This document shows, piece by piece, positions 11,378-23,676 of a DNA stretch of 64,000 nucleotides. The notes below the pieces were generated by a model. It saw nothing but the letters and a program-made list of their open reading frames with translations. It was not told the DNA's origin and ran no database searches. How positions within the stretch are numbered: the stretch's first letter is position 1; every line of letters begins with the position of its first letter. The stretch is from Purpureocillium takamizusanense (Eukaryota; Ascomycota; Sordariomycetes; Hypocreales; Ophiocordycipitaceae), in the NCBI RefSeq assembly GCF_022605165.1, contig NC_063069.1, positions 1,860,001-1,924,000 on the forward strand. Reading direction: 5' to 3'. Both the position numbers and the translations under genes were made by a program.

Positions 11378-14142
11378 ATGAGAACATCCATCTTGAACTA
11401 TCTGCACCTCATTGGCACCGGCTTGCTATTCCCGGTGGCAAGAGCCACAAGCCTGGACGATGAGGTCGCCCTCGTTGCCCAGAGGCAGCTCGCTAACGTC
11501 GCCCAGTTCCCTGATCCGCCATTGATCGCGAGCATTGACAAGTGGCTGGCTGCTCAGAAAACTGACGGAACCTGGAGCGATGTCAATTACCTCTCGGGAT
11601 GCGCCGCTCGTAAGTATCCCACGATAGAGGCCCACGGAAATGTTACAAACGCAAGCTCTGAAGAGGTGTGCAACAATCCCGCAGGCTGACGGTATGGTGA
11701 ACCCTAGAGCGCGCCAACTGGCCCATCCAAGAGCACTGGAACCGAGTCATTACCTTTGCGGCTGCATGGAGCGGCGCAAATCCGTCCATCCCCGCAACTT
11801 GGAAGGGCAGCAAGGACCTCATGTCTGCCATCTCCAAGGGCTTAGACTACTGGTTTGAAAACGACTACGAGCCTGTGGACTGCATGGGGAACGGCGGGTT
11901 AGTATCACAGTCACGCTCCGAGTCGCGATCCCGGGGAAGGCATCAGTTGTGGGCTAACTGCAGGGCCCAGAAATGCCGGTTGCCCGTGCGGCACTCCTGG
12001 TCTTTGGAACACTGTGAGGCCGGCATCAATAGTCGACGTCTGCCTGAAAGACGTTACGCTGACACGGCTATAGAACTGGTATGGCCAAGCGATTCTGATC
12101 CCGCAGCTCTGCTCCACTGCGTGTCTGCTGCTCAAGGACGCAAACCTCACCGCCTCACAGCGTGCTGGCTGTGCTCGCATCCCGCGCCGCTCATATGACC
12201 TGAGAGACGGGAGCTACGGCACCGGTGGAAAGCTAACCGCGGCAAACGTGAGACGTCCCCGAAGACCCAATAGCCCAGAAACATCGAACAGTTCAATAGC
12301 TCACGCGGCGGCAGGTCGTACTCGTTATGCAAAACTCGGTCAACCTGGCCCTCTACACAAACAACGCAACGATGCTCGCCGATGCATACTCGAGGACCAT
12401 GAAGACCATGACCTTTGCGGACACTCCTAAGCAAGATGGAACCCACCGTGATGGCACGTTCCTACAGCATGTCGGAATCTTGTACAACGGCAACTACGGC
12501 AAGGACTTTGTGAGTCGCCAGGCGCCCACGGCGTCCAGCAGCCGTGAGCTCTTGGCTTACATCGCATAGTTCAACGTCTTCATTGCTCTCCAGAGCGCAG
12601 CCATCGGAACGTCCTTTGCGGCTCCGGATGACACGCGAAGCGCTATTGCCGCCCAAGCCAGGGGCAACGAATGGATGATCTTCACCGATTACGAGACTCG
12701 AAGAGAGCACTGGGACTTTGTGAGCCTTCGTGACTTTGCCCGGGCGCGGCTGTGAGCTAATGCACACGCAGAATGCAATCGGACGGTTCGTAGCCTTCCC
12801 GGTTGTGGATAGGCAGGCCAGTGCCGACATCAACTTCAACACCTCGAAGCTCGCTGCCGCGACAAAAGACTTTACTGGCGCCAATGACTTGAGCGACACG
12901 ATTAGGCGATTGCAGTCCAATGGCACCGAGAAGCTTGTCGGCAACAAGGGCTTCTGGGCCAGTGATTATATGGCACTATTCACCCTTTCGTTTCGCCTTG
13001 TGGTTGCCAATGCTGACCAGGCATCGCAGGTTCATCGCCGCGACTCTTTCATCCTTACTAACAAGATGCTTTCCGTCCGATCGACCAACTCGGAGTCCGT
13101 CAATGGCGCAAATCCGTACGCCTTTCACCTCGGACAAGGGACCCTCTTCTCGTATGTCACAGGCAACGAGTACAAGGACATCATGGCTGCCTGGGACTGG
13201 AACCTGGTCCCCGGCACCACCACGCAGCTCAACATCCCTAAGCTCGCTAGCGGCAATGCTGGCAACAGCGGAAAGAAGGACTTTGTCGGCGTCGTGAGCG
13301 ATGGAAAAGTCGGCACCTCTGTTGAGGACTACGTTGATCCTCTTGATGCGAGCTTTTCGTACAGGAAAGCGTGGTTTTACTCTGATGACTCGGTCCTCGT
13401 CGTCACCTCGGATATCAAGTCTAGTGGTAAAGCGCCCATCATCACCGTGCTGGATAACCGCGCCGTGGCCGATTCGAACAAGGTTTGGGTCAACGATGAG
13501 GCAGTGGATACGAGCAAAGGCCTCCAGATCAAGGGCAGGACTCTCTTTTATGGGGGCAACGGGTACGCGGCCTACGGTGAGGACTTCGACCTGACCTTGG
13601 CCCAGGGCGACCGGACCGGCAACTGGACTGAGATCTCTACATCGACCGTCGGTGTGACGACGGTGCCCATTTTCTCTGGCTACACTACCATCAGAGAAGA
13701 CTCGTTCACATACGCCATGTTCCCCGCGACGAGCCGCAGCAAGCTCGCCAAGGAAGCAAGGAAGCCTTCCATCAGCCCAATCTTGGGCCCGGGGGTCAGC
13801 GGCGCGGCCGGGTCCAGCAAGTTGAGCCTCGTCTTCTGGCCCGGTGGTGAAAAGTCCATAACGGTCGACCTGGCCAAGATTGGCTGGGCCAGGTCGGGGT
13901 CCATCACCGTTACCTCTGAGCAGCCGGGCGCGTACCTATTTAGACCCATTTGCAACGGCAAGCACAAGAAGGCAATGAAGCTGCGCGTCACCCTATCCGA
14001 TCCGACGCAGAAACTTAGCTCGATGTCTTTCTCGATTGCGGTGACGCATGGGACGGTGACGCCGGTGAAGGTGGCGGTCGACTTACCGACGGCTGGTCTA
14101 GCGGGTTCGTCAGTCTCGCGCGACGTGGTTGTCAGGTTTTGA
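11378..14142 (+). CDS. Secreted polysaccharide lyase family 8 (chondroitin/hyaluronan/xanthan-lyase type)
   Basis: Seven exons: 11378-11609, 11708-11897, 11971-12013, 12074-12247, 12315-12509, 12570-12719, 12772-14142; 784 aa, all junctions in phase. Residues 1-23 form a signal peptide (ending PVARA). The N-terminal helical (alpha/alpha toroid) part has WPIQEHWNRV, CPCGTPGLWNTNWYGQ and MQNSVNLALYTNN. The stretch DGTFLQHVGILYNGNYG supplies the expected catalytic His265 and Tyr274, nine residues apart as in chondroitin AC lyases. The C-terminal part is beta-rich. PL8 enzymes cleave uronate-containing polysaccharides by beta-elimination outside the cell. The exact polymer (chondroitin, hyaluronan, xanthan or glucuronan-like) is not decided. 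Exon 3 is only 43 nt, and its acceptor was chosen at 11970 because the earlier CAG breaks the frame. Confidence 0.9.
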
Positions 14143-16931
14143 ACGTATATAATCCGTATTTTACATTCAGGTAGCATCTCAAAACCTTATTAATTGACGT
14201 TACTATACTCTCCCCTTTTCCACTTACCGCAATCTGGTCGACGGCACCAAGGCCGATGCCCTGTTGTGTCAGTACAGCAAAGCTGCCGAGGCCCTGGTTT
14301 CGAGTACGAATGATCGTTTTGACTCCCCAGAGCGTTTACATTCCTGTCGCTGACTGGCATTCGTGAGTCCCGTTCGGCTCATGGTGTCTCTCGCTCAGCT
14401 CGCTCCTCTTCATGCCACGCTACTCGGGCACATCTCAATTACGGCGACGGCTCAGAGCCTTTCATATCGTGCAAGCTCACCACACCGACTAGGGATCGCG
14501 TTGGGCTGTTGCTCGTTGCACTCGTCTCGCAATTCCTGACCATATTTGTGGGCCGAAAAGCCGTGTCGGACCTGCGTGGCGCCCGAATCGCGGTCTCAAA
14601 TGTCGCATGCACTGACTCACATGATTCGCATCAGTGGGAGAGACACGGATAAAGCGGAAGGCTCCATAGCGGCCATATTTGGAACGCGAGGGGCAACGAG
14701 TGCATCGAGGGTTCGACAGAAACGAGCCGAGACTGTCAATGGATGGTTTATAGTAGGCAGCATAGAAACTCCCCAGATTACTCTCTAGAGCCTTCAAACG
14801 GAAAAGAAGGCTCCTATGAAGCGTCTATATACATCATGTTATGGCGGCCGCAGGGTCCTTCCATGTCCTGAACCACTGCTACCTCCGCTCGGGCCACCTA
14901 CAGCGGTGAGCTTCATTGTGTTCAGAAGTAGTGTAGACACCAAGTTGCGACAGTTTCGGCCTCTCTGCATGCTGATGCCTAACGTAACGCAACGCCATGC
15001 TCACTTCTATACGCGCACGGCACTTGACGCTGTGTATTCCGTACGATGCTCGCAAAGCTTGAAGCACGTCCTAGACACGCATGTCAACGAAAACATTCGA
15101 TGCTTCTAGATGGCCAAATTTCCATTTCCGGCGGGCAAAGTGGCACATGTCATTCAGATGGCCAGGGTGCATGTCCCTAGCAGCTGGCGTCGCCCCGGAC
15201 GCCGTGCAACTGAAATCGGCGGCGATGTTAGCTTTTATGGGACTTGATCACAGTCTTCGCAGTCCATGGCTCCAAATAGAGAGCGTCTGCACTTTCAACT
15301 TGACTGAGCTTGGCCAGCAGCCTGGCACTTCCCTGCGCCTGTCACGGGCTTGGCTTCCAAGACGGCGCCTCCCGTCGGGCGGTCGTTTTCGACCCACAAC
15401 ACCTGGGCATGGATCCCAAGGCGGTCCTGGCCTGCCCGAGGGCGGGCGAGCTCCTTACTTGGCATGCTTGGCCCTGCCGGCCTGCTGCCCTGCACTTTGT
15501 CTGCCGGCAACTCGCCCCACCCGTCCGCTACTAGCAGTAATAGCAGTGAATCTGCAACGGGCGGGCGGCCAGGTTGACGACGCGCGACGTGGCGGCGGAT
15601 CACCCGGCGGCAGTGGCTTGCTGCGGCCACGGCCCGGGGGGGGGGTCGGCATCATCATCGTGAACTATGTATGTACGTACGCACAGCGCGCACGGCACCT
15701 AGGCAACGCCACCCTCCACGTAGCAGGCACGACGTACGGAATACATACATTGCCGCTCTCGTACGTAACTCGAACTCGTGACAAGCAGTATCTGCCATTC
15801 GTGTGACGCTTGGCTAGCACGACAGAACTGGTGTCTGTCTAGTCAGGGGGGAGGGGGGGGGGGGGCAGGCATCCATCCTGCACTACCACCGGCGTCTCTC
15901 ACCCTTTAGCTGACCATGCGGACCGAAGGGACACAGCCGTGGGCGCAGCAAAAACGTCGCCCGCCGATGAAGCGCCGTGGAACGAGAACATGGTATCGTG
16001 TGAACGAGTGAATATTTAGGGATCCTACTACCAGACCGCAGCATCAAATGACTCTGTAGATATGAGGAAGGTCGCTCTCGAGACCTGTGCGGTGATGAAA
16101 CGATATCGCAAATGCGCTGCCTCTGCGTCTCAACCCAAGCGTCCCCCCGGGACGCGATGTTAGGCAGCCATGAATTGATGCATTCCGAGCGTCGAAGCTG
16201 CGTCGACTCCTGTCACGGTGCTAGAAGAGGCGCGGAACAGACCCGCGGCGGTGGCACTTCTGCGCAGCAACAAACGAGTTTTTTTTTTTTTTTTTGCCCA
16301 TGATGCAAGACTAACAAAGACGGCCGAGGGTATTAGTGGGAATGCCAACGAGAGAAAAATTTTGAGTTGGGAGCATGCTGCAAATTCCCCATGGGACTCT
16401 CTCCTCTCCAGTGCGTACGGGGTCACAATGTAGCCATTCCCGTTCTAGCGGCCTTTGCCTACGATGGGGAACGGAACCAACCAACGAACAAGCCTTGCAA
16501 GCCAATTGTCGGGCCACCTAGGTGAGCAGAAGTTTGTGGCCTCGTCTCGTCGATGGAAGGGAAAGATGGAGCCGGTGAGCTGACCGAGAGAGAGCTCCAT
16601 CGTCTTCATGACAATTGGGCGCGACGGAGCAACAAGTCCTGCCGCGTGCGTCATCGCACATGAGCCCGCCCCATCGACCCGCCGCAGGCAGAAGGATTAC
16701 AGGCATCCCCGGGCCAAAATACACTAACTTGGTAGTTGAAGCAGCAGCTCTCTCAGGGCAAGTCCTTGCAAATACCGGGCGTGGCGCATCCTGCGGCAGG
16801 CTCGCAATTGGCTGCGCGCGCAGGGGCCTGGGGCCAAGTGGCGTCCTCGCCTCCCGTCCGATCGAAGATGCGATTTTCTTGGCTTGCGGCTGGCAGTAAG
16901 TGCCGTGTTCCGGCCGAACGATGACATCGAT

Positions 16932-16960
16932 GTCGACGTCGTCGTCGTCGTCGTCGTCGC
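16932..16960. repeat. GTC trinucleotide microsatellite
   Basis: About nine GTC-type triplets in a row. On the minus strand it would read as a run of Asp codons in an otherwise unsupported frame. Simple-sequence repeat in the gene-poor region. Confidence 0.8.
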
Positions 16961-17633
16961 TGCGGTCCGCCGCCGCTCGTCCCCGCCGTTGGCCCCTGCC
17001 TGCCGGCGCCTCCGTTGGGGGATGGGGGGCGCTGAGCACGATGAGCATCGTGAGTTGCCCCTCTGAAGCAAGCCCTCTCTGTCCTCTCGCCCCGAGGCGC
17101 GGCCAGCGTCCGTGACCATGCCGTTCGGTTCGAGCAGGGCGGACCACTTTCGTAAACATGCGGAAAATGTTTTCTTTCCCTGCTCGTCTTTGTCCGCAGC
17201 GACACAAAGCGACCGACGGGTCCAGACCCGAGGCCGAAATGGGCAAAGGCCGTCAGGGGACAGCGCCAGAAACATGGACTTTGTCCATTCCAAGACAGCA
17301 CGCATCCAGGGCACGATTCCTGAAGGCGTCTCACGACCCCTCCACACATGCGCCGGTCGCGGTGGGGTTCTCTGTCAAGTCTGTGTCGGTTCCGCCGGGG
17401 ACGCTGGCTGGGCCTGGCTGGGCCTGGCATCTGGGCCGGCCGCCGCGATGAAAACGGTTGCGTGGGTGTGCGTGTGGCAGTGGATTGCGGCGAACTGCTG
17501 GTCGTCTGTCTCAGACGCCGCCATCAGAGACATGGACAAAGGGGGGGGGTCAAGGCCCAACACCGGCGATCGTTGCTAGGGATACTCCAGACAGGACAAT
17601 CCTTGAATCCCCTCCTCGCCTCTTCCCCGTGGG

Positions 17634-17666
17634 CAGCCAGCCAGCCCCAGCCAGCCAGCCAGCCAG
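17634..17666. repeat. CCAG tetranucleotide microsatellite
   Basis: Near-perfect CCAG units with one CCCCAG interruption, upstream of the DHA1 exporter gene. Confidence 0.8.
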
Positions 17667-18228
17667 AGACGAGACGTGTGCGTGCGTGCGCGCGTGGGTG
17701 TGTGCCTGCCTTTTGCTTTCGGTTGCACCGAGAGCGAGGAGACGGCGCATCCATCCATCATGACACTGGGGTGTGAGTGATGTCAGTGCCCCCGGTGGAT
17801 GCGACCGGTGGCCGCACGCCTCTCCAGGCGCTCCAAGTGGGCCTCGCTCTCCGTCCGCGCGCATGGCGGATTGGAGGGAGGGAAAGGATGGACAATTCCG
17901 CCGGTTCGGGGGGGGTTTGGGGCAATTCCCACGTTCACGGACGAGGACAGGAGAGCAAGTGTGCGCACTCACGCTCCATTGACGGTCGTGGGGGTATGTG
18001 TATGCTAACAAGGTAGTAGCATGTAGGCAAGATACAAAAGCATGCTGGTCCCCTATTTCCCCTCCCATCATGTTGTGCTCCTTCTCCTGTTCTCCTTCCA
18101 TCAGATCCTCGCGTGCCCCTTCCCGCCGCCGTAGAACCAAGAAGGGTCCCCCCCCCCCCCCTTCCCAAGACAACAAGCCTGCTTGCTTGGTCCCTCTTAC
18201 ACGCGGTGAAGCGTCCCAGCACACCAGG

Positions 18229-20221
18229 ATGCCGGCCACGCACTTCTCCGAGGACCCCCCGCAGGTCATCAACCAGCGGGACCTGGACCTCGCCAACGAG
18301 ATGCTCAAGGCATCGCACAGCAACGAGAACCCCAGCGCCAACAACAACGACGCCACGGGCCTCCATCATGGCGGCGGCGCCACCGGCAGCGGCTCCGACT
18401 CGGCCGAGAACACGCCCGGCGGCGCGCAAATGGAAAAGGTCGGCACCTTTGACAAGTACGAGATCACGGAAGACGACTGCTACGAGGAGCTGGGCTACAG
18501 CTTCCCCACGTGGAAGAAGTGGTACATCTTGACCGTCATCTTCTGGGTCCAGGTGTCCATGAACTTCAACACGTCCCTCTACTCCAACGCCATCCCCGGC
18601 ATCGTCGAGGAGTTTGGCGTCAGCGACCAGGCCGCCCGATGCGGTGCCATGATCTTCCTGGTGCTCTACGCCTTTGGCTGTGAGCTGTGGGCCCCCTGGT
18701 CCGAGGAGTTTGGTCGGTGGCCCGTCTTGCAGCTCTCGCTGTTCCTCGTCAACATCTGGCAGCTCCCTGTCGCGCTTGCGCCCAACTTTGCCTCCATCAT
18801 GGTCGGCCGCGCGCTCGGCGGTCTCTCGTCGGCTGGCGGTTCCGTCACGCTAGGCATGATCGCCGACCTGTGGGAAGCGGACGTTCAGCAGTACGCCGTT
18901 GCCTACGTCGTTTTCTCTTCCGTTGGAGGCTCCGTTTTGGGGCCCATCATCGGAGGCTTTACAGAGGAGTATCTGGACTGGAGGTATGTGGTCACCCCCT
19001 AATCACTCTAGGTTTTCAAATTGCTAAAGGCGGCGACGCTTTAGATGGTCCATTTGGGTGCAGCTCATCCTCGGCGGCTTTGTTCAAATCGTCCACTTCC
19101 TCACCGTTCCCGAGACCCGTACCACCATCATGATGAACCGCATCGCCAAGCGCCGGAGAAAGGAGAACCCCAGTGCCAACATCTGGGGCCCCGATGAACT
19201 GGTTCCCTTCCGCGATCGCTTCTCCGCCCAAGAAATCATCACCACCTGGATTCGGCCCTTCAAGATGTTCCTCACCGAGCCCATCGTGCTGGTTCTCTCG
19301 CTGCTCTCCGGTTTCTCCGACGCCCTCATCTTCATGTTCATTCAGTCCTTTGCGCTCGTCTACAAGCAGTGGCACTTCACCACCATTGAGATTGGCCTCA
19401 GCTTCATCCCCATCGGTATTGGCTACGTCATTGCTTGGTTGCTCTTCATCCCGGCGATCAAGCGCAACATCAAAGAGCGCGCAGCCAAGCCTAACGACGA
19501 GCGTGCCCAATACGAGTCGCGCCTCTGGTTCCTGCTTTATACCGCTCCCTGCTTGCCGATTGGCCTCATCGGCTTTGCGTGGACCATCCAGGGTCCGCCC
19601 ATCCACTGGATCGGCTCTATGATATTTGTCGCCATTGTCGGTATTGCCAACTACGCCATCTACATGGCCACCATCGACTACATGATCTGCGCCTACGGGC
19701 CCTACTCTGCGTCGGCGACGGGTGGCAACGGCTGGGCTCGTGACTTCCTTGCTGGTGTCTTGACCATCCCTGCGGTTCCATTCTTCACGAATATCGGCGC
19801 CTCGAGCGGCAAGAACCTCGAGTACGCAAGTACGATCCTGTTCTGCATTTCCTTCGTGCTGGTCGTCGCTGTCTACATCATCTATTGGAAGGGCCCTGTG
19901 CTTCGCCACCGTTCACCCTTTGCGCAGAGGCTCGCCGACCAGCGTCAGACTCAGCTCAACGAAGGACGCCGCGGAAGCATCCCGTACGACCCAGACGAGC
20001 GCCGAGGTACGTTGCCGCCATTCGCAAGCACATCCAAGTCCAAACTAACTCTTTTGCTAGGCTCTCAAGCGTCTGCTTCGGGTGCCCGCCCCGACTACGC
20101 GAGACGATACAGCCAGCAGCACCGCTTCTTCGGCGAGTCTCGCGTCACTCCCCGGCAAACCCCCCGGGGCACGCCGTCGGCCAGCCGGCGGCCAAGCATG
20201 GCCAACCTGGCGAAGAAGTGA
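18229..20221 (+). CDS. MFS drug:H+ antiporter, DHA1 type
   Basis: Three exons: 18229-18983, 19045-20006, 20061-20221; 625 aa. The second intron (54 nt, GTACGT...CTAAC...TAG) is a multiple of three with no stop, so retention would add 18 residues. The N-terminal tail of about 95 residues is acidic and Asn/Gly-rich, followed by about 12 membrane segments. Seen motifs are the loop after TM2 (WAPWSEEFGRWPV, a motif-A variant), GRALGGLSSAGGSVTLG, and SVLGPIIGGF in TM5 (motif C, the antiporter signature). The C-terminal cytosolic tail is Arg/Ser-rich. Members export drugs, toxins or polyamines at the plasma membrane; the substrate is unknown. An upstream in-frame ATG at 18070 would add 53 residues read across a C14 tract; I prefer 18229. 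Confidence 0.9.
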
Positions 20222-21072
20222 TCGCCACCAAGAGGGCAGGCTGTGTATTCCGGCTGTCATTTTTCCGTTGAAAAAAATTTGAACATTTTTGTTGTTGGAT
20301 ACCTAAGCATTTATATGGCATTGGGGCATTGTGTCATTCTTACTGCTTCTGAGACTGGAGTCGGGCTGCATGTGTGGTTGGGGATACGAGTTGGATAATG
20401 CACATGTACGATATTACGTGCCAAGGCGAGTGACATACAATGAATACCCGAGATTTCCGTCGAATAGCTTTTGAACTGTCTTCATGTTGGGCGAAGCAAT
20501 GGCCATGCCTGATCGGAGACGTGGCTCAGCATGCAGATTGAATGGGGCAAGGATAGTCTACGTCGTAGTGAATGTCTCCGAGGCCCCCCACCTATCATCC
20601 GGCTACTGTGCCGGTCTTTATGACGTCGCGGGAGGCCGTTCACGACGATCCCCACCAACGTTAACCCCAAACTCTGTGGCCAGCAACATGACACCTCGCC
20701 AAGGCCCCCGTAGTTTACGCGCCTAACTGTCGAGTGCGGATTGTGAACGGCTTGGTAGTGAAGCCAAGCCGTGGCGGCGCCGCGCGCTCGTAGCTGAAGC
20801 GGGCGACATCCACTGCCTTTCAACGTTCGATACTAAATTGTACGAAATACGACCTGCAGCTTGTCTGGGCAATTATTTAAGGCAAAAGGGCCGGGGTCGC
20901 AGGACTCACTCGATCGGTTGATCATTGCTCACACAAACCGTCGTGTTATCTGCACCTCCTGCACCAACATACATACATCCCTTGTAGAGGTGAGCAATTC
21001 AAGGCAGGCGTACATACAACACAGGGAAACCGACCGGCCAACAAGCGCATCATTGAACAGCGCCTCGCCGCA
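20222..21072. other. Intergenic region
   Basis: 3' region of the DHA1 exporter and promoter of the NmrA-like gene. No gene is seen. Confidence 0.5.
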
Positions 21073-22111
21073 ATGCACGTCACGATTGCGCCAGCCAGCA
21101 CCCGGACCGCGGCGGCTGTGATCCGCTCGCTGCTGGCCCAGGCACCACCCGGCTCGGTGGACATCCACGCCCTGTACCGCAACCTCGCCAAGGTGCCCAA
21201 GGAGTTTGCCGAGAAGCCCAACTTCCATGCGCTCCAGGGCGACGTCTCGGACCCCACGACGCTCGACTTTACGGGGTCGGACGCCGTGCTGACCATTACG
21301 CCGCCGGCGTTCGACGGCGGCGACATTGTGAAACGCGCCGAGGAGGTCTCCAAGAATGTCAAAGACGCCGTTGAAGCTGCGGGCAGCGTCCAGCGGCTCG
21401 TGCTCCTGAGCAGCGTCGGGGCGCAGTTGAGTGAGGGCGTGGTCAGTGAAAAAAAAAGAACACCACTTCCCGCCCCCTAGTCACCACCCGCTCCACGTCT
21501 CCCTGACAGCTCGGGCGTCGCGCGCAGCACGAACAGAGAGAGATACTAACACGCCGCAGGGTGAGATCAAGACAAACAACGCGGCGGAGCGAGTACTCGC
21601 CACAACAAACGTCCCGGCCATTACGTTTGTCCGCTGCGCCTACTTTATGGAGAACTGGACCATGGGGATGGAGACGCTCAAGGCACCAGAGCCATTCATC
21701 TTCTCCACTATCACGCCCCTCGACTGGAAACTTCCCATGGTGGCCGTCGCGGACATCGGGTCGACGCTGGCCGCCGAGCTTCTCCGTGAAGCCTCTCCGC
21801 CGCCCTCGAAGCCGTACATTTTCGAGCTGCACGGGCCGCGGCAGTACACGCCTCTGGACGCTCAAGCCGCCTTCTCCAGGGCAATGGGCAAGCAGGTCGC
21901 GGTGAAGCCCGTCGAGAAGAGCGAGCTGCACGGCTTCTACTCACAAGTTTTTCCGCCGGACAGTGTTGGCGACTGGGTCGAGATGTCTATGAGCTTCCTT
22001 GAGGGCGGTGTCATGGCGGCCGATAAGGTCGACTATAGCAATGTGAACGTCGTGCATGGGCGGACAGAACTGGACGAGGCTCTGAAGGAGGCTTACTCGC
22101 AGGCTGCATAG
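21073..22111 (+). CDS. NmrA-like NAD(P)-binding oxidoreductase/regulator
   Basis: Two exons, 21073-21441 and 21560-22111, with a 118-bp intron carrying a textbook TACTAAC branch site at about 21544-21550; 306 aa. Atypical SDR fold: an N-terminal beta-alpha-beta with the fungal APAST variant instead of G-x-x-G-x-x-G, then LQGDVSD, LVLLSSVGAQ and an NmrA-type middle (TFVRCAYFMENW, VAVADIGSTLAAELL). The YxxxK pair of classical SDRs is not present in the usual place, as in NmrA/HSCARG proteins that sense NAD(P) redox state. Related proteins are annotated as NAD(P)H azoreductases or quinone reductases. Cytosolic; precise role unknown. Confidence 0.88.
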
Positions 22112-22582
22112 TTGAGCGCAACCATCCCTCTTGTCTTGTCGCTGGGAAGCAGCCTTACAAAATTGGAAGGTGTGCATGTGTCGGATCGCTTTGGAAACAT
22201 GATGCTCACGGTCTGGTCCGGTATGTACTTCGTACATTCACTGCGTGTGGAGCCACGAGTTTAGCCATCTGGAGCCCCTATTTGCACCGTAACGCACGAT
22301 TTGACTACCTGAATGCCCGGGACTTCATTTCAATTCCAACTAAAACAGTGTCTTTGCGTCTCAAAAGTTTGCTAACTACGAGAACAATATTTATTGTCTC
22401 TTCAGTGGCCAATTCAAATTGGTATCAAATGGTATAGGGTAGCGGGCTTGGCCGATGACTAAGGAGCCGAGTTCACCAATGCCGAGTTGAACCGAAGGGC
22501 GCCTTCTCTGTGTTAACTTTAAGAGCCGACTGATGACCTCGGATTGAACTTCTCGTGGTCAAGGACGTGCACATCGGGAAAT
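22112..22582. other. Intergenic region
   Basis: Spacer between the NmrA-like and thioesterase-like genes. No gene is seen. Confidence 0.5.
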
Positions 22583-23676
22583 ATGCGATCGGTATTACAA
22601 CAGGCGTTTCGGCGTTCTCAATTGAGGGCCGCTGCGCTCCCTCAAATTGCGCCTTGTCCCTCACGACGTCATCTGTCCAGCGCTGCAGCCGCCCGAAATC
22701 CAAATCGAGACTCGGTTGAGTCGGAGCCGAAGTCGGCGGTGCTCAACCCGCGATGGCTGGGCGACCTGAGGAGTCGCATAAAGCAGAGCCTCTCTCGAGC
22801 TCAGAGTGAGAATGATGCCGCTCCGCTGCGGGAGCAATTGGATCGTCTGGACAGACAATGGGTGGACTTGCTTGCTGGTCGCGAGGGTTTCCTGACTGAG
22901 CCCAGATGGCGCGGTCTGGACAAGCACTCGGTGGCTTGGGGAGACATGGTGGGCAACAAAACCCAAAGTACAATCGCAACACGAGCACTAGCTAACGAGA
23001 GCGATGCGTTCGCCTGGGACTTTAGGATGTCATGGTAGGTTTGAGACAGCGTTGCATGACACGTTGAAAACGGCCAATGACACTGACAGCTGGCAGGGTA
23101 AGTCACCACGACGAGAAGACACACCATCATGATCAAGCCAACCAAGAGCGAATAGGCCACGTAAACAACGTCATCTACAACCGATACGCTGAGTCTGCCC
23201 GCGTGAACTGGGTCACGAGCTACGCTGCCACGGCAGAACCGGCTCAGCGACAACAATGGGATGAACTCATGACGCCGAGGAGCATTGGATTGATCCTCCG
23301 AAGTATCAAGACCGACTACAAGCTGGTAGGTGACTTGACGAGCCCGTGAGGTAACTTGGAGTCTGACACCAACTCATCATTTAAACAGCCCATCACCTAC
23401 CCGGACCAAGTCACGGTCATCCACAAACTGGCGGTCAAGCCAGACTACGGTGCCGATAGCGTCATCCTCGAGGCCGTGATCCTCTCGGAACAGCACAAAA
23501 GAATTGCAGCGAGGTGCTTTGAAGACATTGCCGTGTACGACTACCAGGCCGCCAAGCGGGCACCCTTGAAAGACTTCATGGTGGACGAGCTCCGCACGGT
23601 GTACGACCTCCAGGAGAAGAACAAGGGGGAAATGGACCAGTTAGCGGCAGCCATTGACAAAGCTATCGGCGCTTAG
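22583..23676 (+). CDS. Mitochondrial hotdog-fold acyl-CoA thioesterase-like protein
   Basis: Best model has five coding pieces: 22583-22948, 23026-23034, the single base 23097, 23156-23325 and 23389-23676; 277 aa. Residues 1 to about 35 are Arg/Ala/Ser-rich and look like a mitochondrial presequence (RRHLSS). The hotdog core starts at VAWGDMDVMGHVNNVIY, the D-x-x-G-H-V-N-N signature of 4HBT thioesterases, and continues with YNRYAESARVNW and a C-terminal part (VTVIHKLAV, FEDIAVYDYQ). The signature is assembled from a 9-nt exon (Asp-Val-Met) and a 1-nt exon (first base of the Gly codon); see findings. Fungal relatives are uncharacterised mitochondrial thioesterase-like proteins. Alternative: one 114-nt intron 23035-23148, which inserts Arg-Ile in the signature. 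Confidence 0.85.

Larger units (their letters stand above)
14143..18228. other. GC-rich gene-poor region and long leader of the DHA1 exporter
   Basis: About 4 kb without a gene I can support. It holds homopolymers and microsatellites: G-rich run 15846-15865, T17 at 16279-16295, GTC repeat about 16932-16960, CCAG repeat about 17634-17666 and C14 at 18148-18161. Long open frames exist on both strands but are low-complexity with no domain. Part may be promoter or a long 5' UTR for the transporter starting at 18229. Confidence 0.45.

Noticed and set aside
15081..15806. Open frame of 241 codons in the gene-poor region
   Set aside because: Low-complexity, composition follows GC-rich DNA, no domain, and overlapping frames on the other strand are as long.
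16518..17246. Minus-strand open frame of 242 codons with an Asp run
   Set aside because: The Asp run is only the GTC microsatellite read backwards; no family features or splice support.
17550..18356. Minus-strand open frame of 268 codons overlapping the DHA1 leader and start
   Set aside because: It overlaps a well-supported gene on the other strand and contains microsatellite-encoded repeats.
23035..23148. Single-intron model for the thioesterase-like gene
   Set aside because: It inserts Arg-Ile inside the tightly spaced D-x-x-G-H-V-N-N signature. Kept as an alternative, not the preferred model.
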